NCBI RefSeq assembly: GCF_900290285.1
Contig: NZ_LT985756.1
Location: 88,390-152,389 of the forward strand
DNA length: 64,000 nt
Reading direction: 5' to 3'
Source: Candidatus Centipeda massiliensis
GTDB taxonomy: Bacteria > Bacillota > Negativicutes > Selenomonadales > Selenomonadaceae
The position numbers and the translations under genes were made by a program. Each line of letters starts with the position of its first letter. Within the stretch, counting starts at the first letter, position 1. This document shows positions 25,939 through 33,316 of the stretch, in pieces. A model generated the notes under the pieces. It had not been told where the DNA came from. It did not search any database and was given only the letters and a program-made list of their open reading frames with translations.

Positions 25939-27303
25939 ATGGAGTATCGTATCGAACACGATTCCCTCGGCGAAGTCAAGGTTCCGGCAGACAAGTATTG
26001 GGCGGCGCAGACAGAGCGCAGCTTCGAGAACTTTCCCATCGGCATTGAGAAGATGCCCGCCGAGATCATCCATGCGTTCGGCATTCTGAAGAAATCCGCC
26101 GCGATTGCAAACAACAAGCTCGGCAAACTCGACGAGAAGCGCCTCTCTGCGATTAAGGCAGCGTGCGACGAAATCATCGCGGGCAAGCTGGCGGAGCACT
26201 TCCCGCTCGCCGTCTGGCAGACGGGCAGCGGCACGCAGTCCAACATGAACGTCAATGAGGTCATCGCAAACCGCGGCAACGAGATCGCGGGGGAGAAGAT
26301 CCTCCATCCGAACGATCACTCCAATATGTCGCAGAGTTCAAACGACACCTTCCCGACAGCGATGCACATTGCCGCCGTCATTGCGATTGAGGACGGGCTG
26401 TTCCCGAGCATCGACCTCCTCGCAAGCACATTCCGCCGCCTGATGAAGGAGAACGAAGGCATCGTCAAGACGGGGCGCACCCATCTGCAGGATGCCGTGC
26501 CCATCTCCTTTTCGCAGGAGATCAGCGGCTGGCTCGCGATGCTCGAACAGTCGAAGAAGCAGCTGCAGGCGGCGCTCCCCTTCCTCCACGAACTTGCGCT
26601 CGGCGGCACCGCCGTCGGCACGGGGCTGAACACGCCGAAGGGCTTTGATGTCGCCGTTGCACAGGCGGCAAGCGAGCTGACGGGCAAGAACTTTGTCACC
26701 GCACCAAACAAGTTCCACGCGCTCACGAGCAAGGACGCCATTGTCTTTGCACACGGCGGTCTCAAGGGACTCGCCGCGAACATGATGAAGATCGCGAACG
26801 ACATCCGCTGGCTTGCGTCGGGACCGCGCTGCGGACTCGGCGAGATCACGATCCCCGCGAACGAGCCGGGCAGCTCCATCATGCCGGGCAAGGTCAACCC
26901 GACGCAGTGCGAGTCCGTCACGATGGTCGCCGTACAGGTCATGGGCAACGATGCCGCCATCGGCTTTGCCGCCTCGCAGGGCAACTTCGAGCTGAACGTG
27001 TTCATGCCCGTCATGATCTTTGACTTCCTCCAGTCCGCACGCCTCCTCACGGACTCCCTCAAGTCCTTCAACGACCGCTGCGTCGCGGGGATCACGGCGA
27101 ACCGCGAGAAGATGCACGAGAACCTCCACCGCTCACTGATGCTCGTCACGGCGCTGAACCCGTACATCGGCTACGAGAATGCGGCGAAGACGGCACACAA
27201 GGCGTTCGACGAGAACATCAGCCTCAAGGAGGCATGCGTCGCCCTCGGCTTCCTCACCGCCGAGAAATTCGATGAGGTCTTCCATCCCGAAGAGATGGTG
27301 TAA
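25939..27303 (+). CDS. fumC: Class II fumarate hydratase
   Basis: A 454-residue iron-independent fumarase that interconverts fumarate and malate. Family signatures are GSGTQSNMNVNEVIANR near residue 97, the histidine-bearing HPNDHSNMSQSSNDTFPTA, TGRTHLQDAVP and the superfamily signature GSSIMPGKVNPTQCE near residue 315. Length is normal. It has its own promoter and a rho-independent terminator, so it is monocistronic. It complements the tartrate-dehydratase-type enzymes at 51.8-53.3 kb. Confidence 0.97.
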   Translation: MEYRIEHDSLGEVKVPADKYWAAQTERSFENFPIGIEKMPAEIIHAFGILKKSAAIANNKLGKLDEKRLSAIKAACDEIIAGKLAEHFPLAVWQTGSGTQSNMNVNEVIANRGNEIAGEKILHPNDHSNMSQSSNDTFPTAMHIAAVIAIEDGLFPSIDLLASTFRRLMKENEGIVKTGRTHLQDAVPISFSQEISGWLAMLEQSKKQLQAALPFLHELALGGTAVGTGLNTPKGFDVAVAQAASELTGKNFVTAPNKFHALTSKDAIVFAHGGLKGLAANMMKIANDIRWLASGPRCGLGEITIPANEPGSSIMPGKVNPTQCESVTMVAVQVMGNDAAIGFAASQGNFELNVFMPVMIFDFLQSARLLTDSLKSFNDRCVAGITANREKMHENLHRSLMLVTALNPYIGYENAAKTAHKAFDENISLKEACVALGFLTAEKFDEVFHPEEMV

Positions 27304-27320
27304 GATTTACGTTTCATGAG

Positions 27321-27355
27321 AAAAGACCTGCTGCAAAAAAGCATCAGGTCTTTTT
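27321..27355 (+). terminator. Terminator of fumC
   Basis: AAAAGACCTG and CAGGTCTTTT pair around an A-rich loop and are followed by T residues, 18 bases after the fumC stop. It also separates fumC from the convergent AT-rich cassette. Confidence 0.85.
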
Positions 27356-27391
27356 GTTTACAAAAACTGAATGAACATTTCCGCAAAGACG

Positions 27392-27802
27392 TTATTCGCT
27401 ATACGATTCATTCTGTTTATCTATCATTTTATTAATATTGAATACAGGTAGAACAACAGGGGTCAAGTTCGGTTGTGCGGTCAAAAGTGAAATTTGACTG
27501 CGCATATATGGCATCAAGATAGCAACGGCGTTTCTTGAAAGCAACACTCGTTTCGTTGTATCCTCCATATCGGTAGAATTAAATTCAAAAAAACCAATAA
27601 GGCTCATAGAAAAAAAGTATTCGTCTTCTTTTTCTCCTTCGATCTTAAGGTTTACAATGTAAGGAGCATTTTTCTTTTCTCCGATCTTGATTCGGATATG
27701 CGTTTTCAGTTCATGGTCACTTTGATCTCCTCGTCTTTCAAAGTGAATTTGATCGAACATCAATTTAACCAACCGCATAGGGCTTAATACATCTGTTGGC
27801 AT
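27392..27802 (-). CDS. SecB-like chaperone of a toxin-antitoxin-chaperone cassette (CmdC-like)
   Basis: A 136-residue protein with the SecB fold signature: N-terminal strands, then NAVAILMPYMRSQISLLTAQ and PVVLPVFNINKMI, equivalent to the helix and C-terminal proline-rich segment of SecB. The ATG at 27802 is chosen because AAGGAGA lies just upstream. In toxin-antitoxin-chaperone systems a SecB-like protein protects an unstable antitoxin. As the third gene after an ADP-ribosyltransferase-like toxin and a small protein, it matches CmdC of the CmdTAC phage-defence system. The cassette is AT-rich and lies between fumC and a Crp-type regulator. A general export SecB is the alternative, less likely from context. 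Confidence 0.75.
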   Translation of the reverse strand: MPTDVLSPMRLVKLMFDQIHFERRGDQSDHELKTHIRIKIGEKKNAPYIVNLKIEGEKEDEYFFSMSLIGFFEFNSTDMEDTTKRVLLSRNAVAILMPYMRSQISLLTAQPNLTPVVLPVFNINKMIDKQNESYSE

Positions 27803-27812
27803 AACATTCTCC

Positions 27813-28058
27813 TTATGCAGCACAGATCACTAAATCAAACGACTCTGCGGCTTCCACTTTAGGTACTTCCTCCCACGAAAACTCTGCAAAATCTATTGCC
27901 AGTGTCTTATGTTCGTTTTTCACCTCAATTTGATAGCAATAGCTTTCCATAAATTCAATTGCAAAGATTCGTTCAAAGCTCTCTGGAGTATCACTCGATT
28001 CCATCTCTACATCAAGACCATATTTCTCTTTTGCATATTTTATAAATTCTTTCATCAT
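27813..28058 (-). CDS. Small putative antitoxin (CmdA-like position)
   Basis: An 81-residue acidic protein beginning MMKEFIKYAKEKYGLDVEM, with no motif I recognise. Its ATG overlaps the stop of the toxin-like gene (ATGA), and it ends 10 bases before the SecB-like gene. Small size, acidity, coupling to an upstream ADP-ribosyltransferase-like gene and a following chaperone gene are the features expected of the antitoxin in a CmdTAC-type cassette. There is no recognisable DNA-binding domain, so autoregulation, if any, may need another factor. Function is inferred from context only. Confidence 0.6.
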   Translation of the reverse strand: MMKEFIKYAKEKYGLDVEMESSDTPESFERIFAIEFMESYCYQIEVKNEHKTLAIDFAEFSWEEVPKVEAAESFDLVICAA

Positions 28059-28609
28059 GAGGACACTCCCTTTCTAACATTGCCTATGATACTTGTATCC
28101 TTGATACAAAATATTTCTTCTTTACGATTGATAATATGAAGGTCTTGTGCAAACCGATCATATTCATCTTGTTCTCTTTCCTGCTCAAAATCTCCAACAA
28201 TCAACTTCTTGTTATGTTTATAGGCATAAAAAGAAATTAAAGCCGCCCGAATTTGACGTAACGTCTCATTATCCCCTCTAATCTTAGCTTTCACTTCATC
28301 AAACATATCCTGAACAAAATCCTTAAATGACTTAAAATCCTTTTGTTTTCTTAAATCTAGAATATTATTTACAGGCAGTTCACAAATATCGGCAAATAGA
28401 ATTATAGCTTTAACTTTTCTCCCTCGCCCCTTTTTTAGCTGATGACACTTTCTTTTTGCGGCCCACCACGCCTTATCTTTATCCCGATAAAAATATACAC
28501 CTTCCCCACACCAGCTACTCAAATTCCCTCGCAGTTCGAACCCTTGTGCTAGTATATTTTCAGCAGACTCCATATCCGTCCCGTGTACGAGGTCTCTATA
28601 CGTCGACAT
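28055..28609 (-). CDS. ADP-ribosyltransferase-like toxin (CmdT-like)
   Basis: A 184-residue protein with the layout of a small H-Y-E-type ADP-ribosyltransferase. VHGTD (His9) lies near the N-terminus, followed by SAENILAQGF, the tyrosine-rich CGEGVYFYRD (Tyr39/41), AWWAAKRKC and a late acidic KEEIFCIKD (Glu164/165). I place the start at the ATG at 28609, with TAGGAGGG upstream. Together with the small protein and SecB-like chaperone it reproduces CmdTAC gene order; CmdT modifies mRNA during phage infection. Identity as an ART fold is inference from motif spacing, not a structure. It is AT-rich and has its own promoter. Confidence 0.68.
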   Translation of the reverse strand: MSTYRDLVHGTDMESAENILAQGFELRGNLSSWCGEGVYFYRDKDKAWWAAKRKCHQLKKGRGRKVKAIILFADICELPVNNILDLRKQKDFKSFKDFVQDMFDEVKAKIRGDNETLRQIRAALISFYAYKHNKKLIVGDFEQEREQDEYDRFAQDLHIINRKEEIFCIKDTSIIGNVRKGVSS

Positions 28610-28653
28610 AATCCCTCCTATATGATATGACATGAAGGGAACTCTTTATTAAG

Positions 28654-28683
28654 ATTATATCACACTGAAGTGCAATTTTTCAA
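28654..28683 (-). promoter_or_regulatory. Promoter with internal dyad upstream of the CmdTAC-like cassette
   Basis: Reverse strand: TTGAAA (28678-28683), an 18-base spacer and consensus TATAAT (28654-28659), starting transcription near 28647. The spacer contains the palindrome CACTGAAGTG (28663-28672), placed where a bound repressor would block RNA polymerase; its role is inferred. Confidence 0.7.
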
Positions 28684-28701
28684 TTCACAATCTACGTGAC
28701 A

Positions 28702-29397
28702 TCAGATTGCCAAAAAATCCGGATTGAGCACGCGCAGCGTCTTGCGGTCATAGTCAATGATCCCCTCGTCGCGCAGATGGCTCATCTCGCGGCTGAGTGC
28801 GCTGCGCTCCACGCCGAGGTAGCGCGCGAGCTGCGTCTGGTTCAGATCACGCACAGCGGTACCGCCCTCCTCCACGGGGATCGCCTGCAGATAGACGCTG
28901 AGCTTTGCGCGGATGCTCTTCTGCCCCATGATGCGAATCTTGTGCTGATAGAATATACCCTTCTGCGAAATTCTGCGCAGCATATTCAGCGTGAAGCGCC
29001 AGAGATGCGGATCGCTGCACGCGGTACGCTCATAGAGCTGTCGGAACTGCAGCCGCAGGATCAACGTATCATGGAGTGCCTTGACAAACATCCGGCTTGC
29101 TGCGAGATTCGCTCCCTCCATTGTCTCGCCAAAACTCTTGCCAGCCTCGAAGATGTTCATGTCGATCTGGTCAGCGTTCTCGTTGAGAAAGGATACCTCG
29201 ACCGCACCCGTGAGAATGATGCCCGTCACAATCGGCGCACGTCCCATGCGCATGATGTTCTCTCCCGCCGCATAGTGCTTCAGCTCACCGCCAAGTGCAT
29301 TCACGAGATCCAGCAGCCCCTCCTCCGGGATTCCATCGAACAGGTCGTGCCGCAGCAGCAACGTTGTATGCGGCACCAGCATTTCATGCGTCAGCAT
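28702..29397 (-). CDS. Crp/Fnr-family transcription regulator
   Basis: A 231-residue regulator. An N-terminal cyclic-nucleotide-binding-type beta barrel (about 20-115) is followed by a dimer helix and a winged helix-turn-helix with LNQTQLARYLGVERSALSREMSHL. It has only one cysteine, so it is not a typical Fnr iron-sulfur sensor, and the cAMP-contact residues are not conserved; the signal is unknown. AAGGAG precedes the ATG. It is transcribed away from the RclA-like reductase, with a palindrome at its own start point, suggesting autoregulation and control of the divergent gene. Confidence 0.88.
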   Translation of the reverse strand: MLTHEMLVPHTTLLLRHDLFDGIPEEGLLDLVNALGGELKHYAAGENIMRMGRAPIVTGIILTGAVEVSFLNENADQIDMNIFEAGKSFGETMEGANLAASRMFVKALHDTLILRLQFRQLYERTACSDPHLWRFTLNMLRRISQKGIFYQHKIRIMGQKSIRAKLSVYLQAIPVEEGGTAVRDLNQTQLARYLGVERSALSREMSHLRDEGIIDYDRKTLRVLNPDFLAI

Positions 29398-29418
29398 AGC
29401 CCGCTCCTTTCCGTTGAC

Positions 29419-29465
29419 AGAGAATAATTCTCTATCATTATAAGGGGGATCCTATACTTTGTAAA
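29419..29465 (-). promoter_or_regulatory. Promoter and palindromic operator of the Crp/Fnr gene
   Basis: Reverse strand: TTTACA (29460-29465), a 17-base spacer and TATAAT (29437-29442). The perfect 7-1-7 palindrome AGAGAATAATTCTCT (29419-29433) spans the expected start point near 29430, ideal for autorepression. It does not match the TTGAT-N4-ATCAA Fnr site. Confidence 0.72.
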
Positions 29466-29497
29466 TGAGGCGCACATTTTTTCCACGATATTTCTCT

Positions 29498-29522
29498 GCA
29501 TTTTGTCAAAAAATGCTATAAT
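29498..29522 (+). promoter_or_regulatory. Promoter and dyad upstream of the RclA-like gene
   Basis: An extended -10, TGC plus TATAAT (29517-29522), lies 40 bases before the ATG. The -35 is poor, but the dyad GCATTTT/AAAATGC (29498-29504 and 29510-29516) covers the spacer region, so activation or repression by a bound factor is plausible. Confidence 0.55.
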
Positions 29523-29562
29523 AACAGCAGTCATACAAATTTCAACAGAAATGGAGCATACC

Positions 29563-30927
29563 ATGCAGAACACATCATATCAGAATCTCATCATCGGATT
29601 TGGCAAGGCGGGCAAGACACTCGCGGGCTTCCTCGCGAAGAAGGGGGAGACGGTCGTCCTCGTCGAGCGGTCAAAGGAGCGCTACGGCGGCACCTGCATC
29701 AACGTTGCCTGCATCCCATCGAAGTCCCTTGAGTACAGTGCGCGGCTCTCGGCAGCGGCGGGCGGAGACTTCGCGGCAAAGGCAGAGCGCTATCGTGCGG
29801 CGATTGCAGAGAAACGCCGCCTGACTGCAATGCTGCGCGAAAAGAACTACGCGAAGGTGACGGGCACAGGTGCCGTCGTGATCGACGGCGAGGCATCGTT
29901 TGTCGATGCACATACGGTACGCATTGTCGGTGCAGACGGAGAGCAGACCGTCACGGCGGAGCACATTTTCATCAACACGGGCGCACTCCCCTTCGTCCCG
30001 CCAATCGAGGGCGCGGCAGAGAGTACCCATGTCTACACGAGTGAGACGATGATGGAGCTGGACGCGCTGCCCGAAAAGCTTGTCATCATCGGCGGCGGCT
30101 ACATTGGTCTCGAGTTCGCATCGTACTACGCCAACTTCGGCTCGTCCGTCGCCGTCGTGCAGGACGGCGATGCCTTCATTCCGCGGGAGGACAGAGAAAT
30201 CGCCGAGCGCGTCCGCACACAGATGGAGGGGCGCGGCATTCATATCCTTACGGGTGCAAAGATTCTGCGCATCGAGGACGGCGCGGCCGGTGCAAACGTC
30301 ATTGTGCAGACATCGGAAGGGGAGAAAGTACTTGCGGCAAACGCCATCCTCATCGCCACGGGGCGCCGTCCGAACATCGCCGCACTGAACCTTGCGGCGG
30401 CAGGCATCACTGTGACGGAACGCGGTGCGGTCGCCGTTGACGAACATCTGCGCACGAACGTCCCGCATATCTGGGCGATGGGCGACGTTACGGGCGGGAT
30501 GCAGTTCACCTACATCTCCCTCGACGATTTCCGCATCGTCAAGGATCAGCTCGCGGGCAGCGGAACACGCACAGCGGCAAATCGCGGAGCCGTCCCCTAC
30601 GCCGTCTTCCTTGACCCGCCGCTCGCACGCGTCGGCATGACCGAGGAACAGGCAAAAGCCGCAGGATTTGATGTGCGTATCGCACGGCTTGAGGTCGCCG
30701 CCATCCCAAAGGCGCAGGTCTACAAGAAGCCTGCCGGCATCCTCAAGGCAATCATCGACGCGAAGACCGACACGATCCTTGGTGCGCATTTCTTCTGCCC
30801 CGAGTCGCAGGAGATGATAAATCTGATGAAAATGGCGATCGACCACGGTATCACCGCCGCCGCACTCGGCTCTGCCATCTACACACATCCGACCATGACC
30901 GAGGCGCTGAATGATCTGTTCGCATGA
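29563..30927 (+). CDS. RclA-like flavin disulfide reductase (probable hypothiocyanous acid reductase)
   Basis: A 454-residue pyridine-nucleotide-disulfide oxidoreductase. The FAD-binding IIGFGKAGKTL is at residues 10-20, the redox-active pair is in GGTCINVACIPSK (Cys45 and Cys50), the NADH-binding region is IIGGGYIGLEFA, and the C-terminal dimerisation domain is complete, with HPTMTEAL near the end. The N-terminal GFGKAGKTLA phrasing is characteristic of RclA. RclA and its streptococcal relative reduce hypothiocyanous acid, an oxidant made by salivary and phagocyte peroxidases, which fits an oral host; the substrate is inferred from family resemblance. The ATG at 29563 follows GGAG. A Crp/Fnr regulator is divergent. 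Confidence 0.85.
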   Translation: MQNTSYQNLIIGFGKAGKTLAGFLAKKGETVVLVERSKERYGGTCINVACIPSKSLEYSARLSAAAGGDFAAKAERYRAAIAEKRRLTAMLREKNYAKVTGTGAVVIDGEASFVDAHTVRIVGADGEQTVTAEHIFINTGALPFVPPIEGAAESTHVYTSETMMELDALPEKLVIIGGGYIGLEFASYYANFGSSVAVVQDGDAFIPREDREIAERVRTQMEGRGIHILTGAKILRIEDGAAGANVIVQTSEGEKVLAANAILIATGRRPNIAALNLAAAGITVTERGAVAVDEHLRTNVPHIWAMGDVTGGMQFTYISLDDFRIVKDQLAGSGTRTAANRGAVPYAVFLDPPLARVGMTEEQAKAAGFDVRIARLEVAAIPKAQVYKKPAGILKAIIDAKTDTILGAHFFCPESQEMINLMKMAIDHGITAAALGSAIYTHPTMTEALNDLFA

Positions 30928-30940
30928 AAAGGAGCCGATG

Positions 30941-31597
30941 ATGAGATTCGCACGAAAACGCCTGCTTTGCTTGCTCGTAGCCGTGTGCGTCCCGCTGCTC
31001 TTCCTCGGCGCGGGGTGTCCTGCTGCGTCTGCGGAAGTTCCCTCGCACGAAACCGCAAAGACCGGCGTTTCTGACGCAGCAGGTGAAATCAAACTCTTTG
31101 TGATGGAGTTCCGCCATCCCGTCGCGGACGGCACGCTGATGCGCATGATCTGGCAGGTCGACGCCCCCATCAGGCGCGTGTTCTCTGCCGAGGAGATTGC
31201 AGCGCAGGGACGCGACCCGAACGGCTTTATCACCTGTCTCAACGAACTCGTCGGCAAGGAGTACACAAACGGACGCCATCAGGACATCCGCGAACGCTAT
31301 GTCCCGTGGACACCCGAGCTGGAGGCAAGTCTTCATGCCGTTATCACCGCACAGAATCTCGCCGCCGAGAACGACTACGGCGCACGCGCGGAGGCGGTGA
31401 CGAATCCCGCCTACAACATCCTCATTGCATACGCGGATGGTCGCAGTCTTCACATCACCAGTGCGGGACAGACCGTAGATGCACACGAAGCACACATCGA
31501 GGATGCCCTGCTCACATGGTGCGACGAAGCCTTTGCTGCAGGAGGAAGCCAGACGCCATGCACACATGGAAGAGATATATCGGCGGCATCGCCCTGA
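30941..31597 (+). CDS. Secreted protein of unknown function downstream of the RclA-like gene
   Basis: A 218-residue protein with a basic, hydrophobic signal sequence ending GAGCPAASA, which allows either lipoprotein processing or an AxA cleavage. The mature part is soluble, acidic and has no motif I recognise. AAAGGAG precedes two adjacent ATGs; I use the second. It begins 13 bases after the RclA-like gene, and its 3' end overlaps the esterase gene by 40 bases, so the three are likely co-transcribed. Function unknown. Confidence 0.7.
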   Translation: MRFARKRLLCLLVAVCVPLLFLGAGCPAASAEVPSHETAKTGVSDAAGEIKLFVMEFRHPVADGTLMRMIWQVDAPIRRVFSAEEIAAQGRDPNGFITCLNELVGKEYTNGRHQDIRERYVPWTPELEASLHAVITAQNLAAENDYGARAEAVTNPAYNILIAYADGRSLHITSAGQTVDAHEAHIEDALLTWCDEAFAAGGSQTPCTHGRDISAASP

Positions 31598-32556
31598 TCC
31601 TGGGGCTTGCCGTCCTTCCGCACTGTGGATTTGGCGAAACATCTGCCGTCCCCGAAGTGCGTGGGATCGTTCTCACAGGCGAAGCGAAACAGGCGTACAT
31701 CAAGACGCAGATGGACGCACTCTACGCCCCGCCCGAGGACAAAAAACCTGCGCCGTTCACCGCCCCCGAGGGCTGGGTGTATGAAAAGACTGCCATCGGA
31801 AACGTTCCGATCGAGCGCCTTGTGCCACCGAACTCATCTTCTAAGAGCGTCGTACTGCAGCTGCACGGCGGTGCTTATATGAGCGGACTCACCGATCTCT
31901 ACCGCACATTTGCCGTACGTCAGGCGGAGTATACGAACGCACGCGAAATCTACTGTGTGGAATACCGACACGCACCGCTCCATCGCTATCCGGCGGCACT
32001 TGAGGATGCGGCAACGGTCTATCAAGGACTCCTTGCGCGCGGAACAAAACCATCGGACATCATCATCTATGGAGATTCGGCGGGCGGGAACCTCGCCGTG
32101 GAGCTTGCGGTCTATCTGCGCGACGAGGGATTGCCGCAGCCTGCCGCACTCATCCTCCTTTCGCCGTGGGCAGACTTCGCGCACAAGGACGGCACATCGC
32201 GTACGGAGAACTTCACGAAGGACAAAGTGCTCGGCAAGGGTACGCCCTTCGCTCCCCATCTGCGCAGCATTCCGCCCTATGCGGGTGGTCTTCCGCTCGA
32301 CGATCCGCGCCTCTCCCCGATCCACGCTGATCTCAGCAATCTGCCGCCCATGCTCATCCAGACAGGCGGCTACGATCTCCTGCTGACAGAGGACGAACAG
32401 CTTGCGGAAAAAGCAAAAGCAGACGGCACAAACGTGACCTTCACCGTCTACCCCGAAATGCCTCACGTCTTCCCGCTCGTTCTGCCCGAACTCGCGGAAA
32501 GTTTCGCTGCATGCGAGGAGGTACGGGAGTTTGTGAGTCAATATATGACACCATAA
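31558..32556 (+). CDS. Exported alpha/beta-hydrolase (HSL-type esterase)
   Basis: A 332-residue esterase of the hormone-sensitive lipase group with an N-terminal signal or anchor (about 5-22). It has the oxyanion-hole motif LHGGAYMSG, the nucleophile serine in YGDSAGGNLA, an acidic residue in the GGYDLLLTED region and the catalytic histidine in MPHVFP. The ATG at 31558 has AGGAGG 11 bases upstream, inside the end of the preceding gene in another frame. It probably hydrolyses short acyl esters outside the cytoplasm; substrate unknown. A strong terminator follows. Confidence 0.88.
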   Translation: MHTWKRYIGGIALILGLAVLPHCGFGETSAVPEVRGIVLTGEAKQAYIKTQMDALYAPPEDKKPAPFTAPEGWVYEKTAIGNVPIERLVPPNSSSKSVVLQLHGGAYMSGLTDLYRTFAVRQAEYTNAREIYCVEYRHAPLHRYPAALEDAATVYQGLLARGTKPSDIIIYGDSAGGNLAVELAVYLRDEGLPQPAALILLSPWADFAHKDGTSRTENFTKDKVLGKGTPFAPHLRSIPPYAGGLPLDDPRLSPIHADLSNLPPMLIQTGGYDLLLTEDEQLAEKAKADGTNVTFTVYPEMPHVFPLVLPELAESFAACEEVREFVSQYMTP

Positions 32557-32561
32557 TACAC

Positions 32562-32604
32562 AAAGAGCACAAAGCAACTGAAAAATGGTTGCTTTGTGCT
32601 CTTT
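32562..32604 (+). terminator. Terminator after the esterase gene
   Basis: Perfect 17-base arms AAAGAGCACAAAGCAAC and its complement around a short A-rich loop, then T/A-rich bases. It ends the rclA-secreted protein-esterase unit and lies 30 bases before hicA. Confidence 0.88.
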
Positions 32605-32635
32605 ATTATGTTACGATTCAGGTGAGGTGATCCCA

Positions 32636-32893
32636 ATGCCGACAAAAGAAACGCTGCTCCAAAAGATCACACGAACACCTTCGCCGACAAATTTTACGGT
32701 ACGCGAACTCGATGCCTTGATGAAAAAGTGTGGCTGTGAAAAGTTTCAAGGAGGGAGAGGCTCAGGAATTGGATATTTTCATCCGGCGACAAAGCGCATC
32801 CTGCAATTTGATGGTCCACACCCCGGAAAAGAATTATATCGTTATCAGATCAAGAAAGTTCTCCAATTTTTGAAGGAACTTGGAGCATGTTAA
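32636..32893 (+). CDS. hicA: HicA-type mRNA interferase toxin
   Basis: An 85-residue HicA toxin with a small dsRBD-like fold: TNFTVRELDALMKKCGCEK, a glycine-rich GGRGSGIGYFHP and QFDGPHPGKELYRYQ carrying the conserved catalytic-type histidine. HicA cleaves mRNA when free of HicB. GAGGTGA precedes the ATG at 32636; an upstream in-frame ATG lies within the terminator hairpin and is unlikely. It is followed after 12 bases by hicB, the usual toxin-first order. Confidence 0.9.
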   Translation: MPTKETLLQKITRTPSPTNFTVRELDALMKKCGCEKFQGGRGSGIGYFHPATKRILQFDGPHPGKELYRYQIKKVLQFLKELGAC

Positions 32894-32905
32894 GGAGGGA
32901 CGGAT

Positions 32906-33244
32906 ATGTTGGAATACAAGGGATATCACGCGAAAGTCTCATTTGACGAGGAGGATGGTCTCTTTATCGGAGAGGTGTTCGGGATCAATGACTCTCTGAA
33001 CTTTCACGGCAGGAGCGTCGATGAGCTGACGGAGGCTTTTCACAACAGCATTGATAATTATTTAGATGCCTGTGCAAAATTTCATCGAAGTCCTGACAAA
33101 GAGTTTAAGGGCAGCTTCAATATCCGCATCCCGAGTGACCTCCATCGACGACTGGCACTGGAAGCCGCGAAAGAGAATCTGTCACTCAATCAATTTATCA
33201 AGAACACATTGACACAAGCTGTTCCAGAAACGGCAGAGGTATAA
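32906..33244 (+). CDS. hicB: HicB-type antitoxin
   Basis: A 112-residue HicB antitoxin. A partial RNase H-like N-terminal domain (SFDEEDGLFIGEVFGIND, HGRSVDELTEAF) is followed by a C-terminal ribbon-helix-helix DNA-binding segment (IRIPSDLHRRLALEAAKENLSL). It neutralises HicA and should repress the pair's own promoter. AAGGAGGG precedes the ATG. A strong bidirectional terminator lies just downstream. Confidence 0.92.
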   Translation: MLEYKGYHAKVSFDEEDGLFIGEVFGINDSLNFHGRSVDELTEAFHNSIDNYLDACAKFHRSPDKEFKGSFNIRIPSDLHRRLALEAAKENLSLNQFIKNTLTQAVPETAEV

Positions 33245-33256
33245 CTCCATAAATAC

Positions 33257-33306
33257 AAAAGGGGCTGTTGCACGAAGCTATAAAACTTCGTGCAACAGCC
33301 CCTTTT
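33257..33306. terminator. Bidirectional terminator between hicB and prfC
   Basis: 21-base arms with the core GGGGCTGTTGCACGAAG and its complement, flanked by A and T runs on both sides, serving the convergent hicB and prfC genes. The GGGGCTG-CGAAG design recurs at 63240-63287. Confidence 0.9.
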
Positions 33307-33316
33307 CATTTCTCTA

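Noticed and set aside
29671-31266. A 531-codon leftward open frame
   Set aside because: Antisense to the RclA-like gene and the secreted protein gene, with composition typical of a shadow frame.
27392-33306. A defence island with restriction-modification or CRISPR components
   Set aside because: Only the CmdTAC-like cassette and HicAB are present; no nuclease, methylase, cas gene or regularly spaced repeats were seen anywhere in the window.
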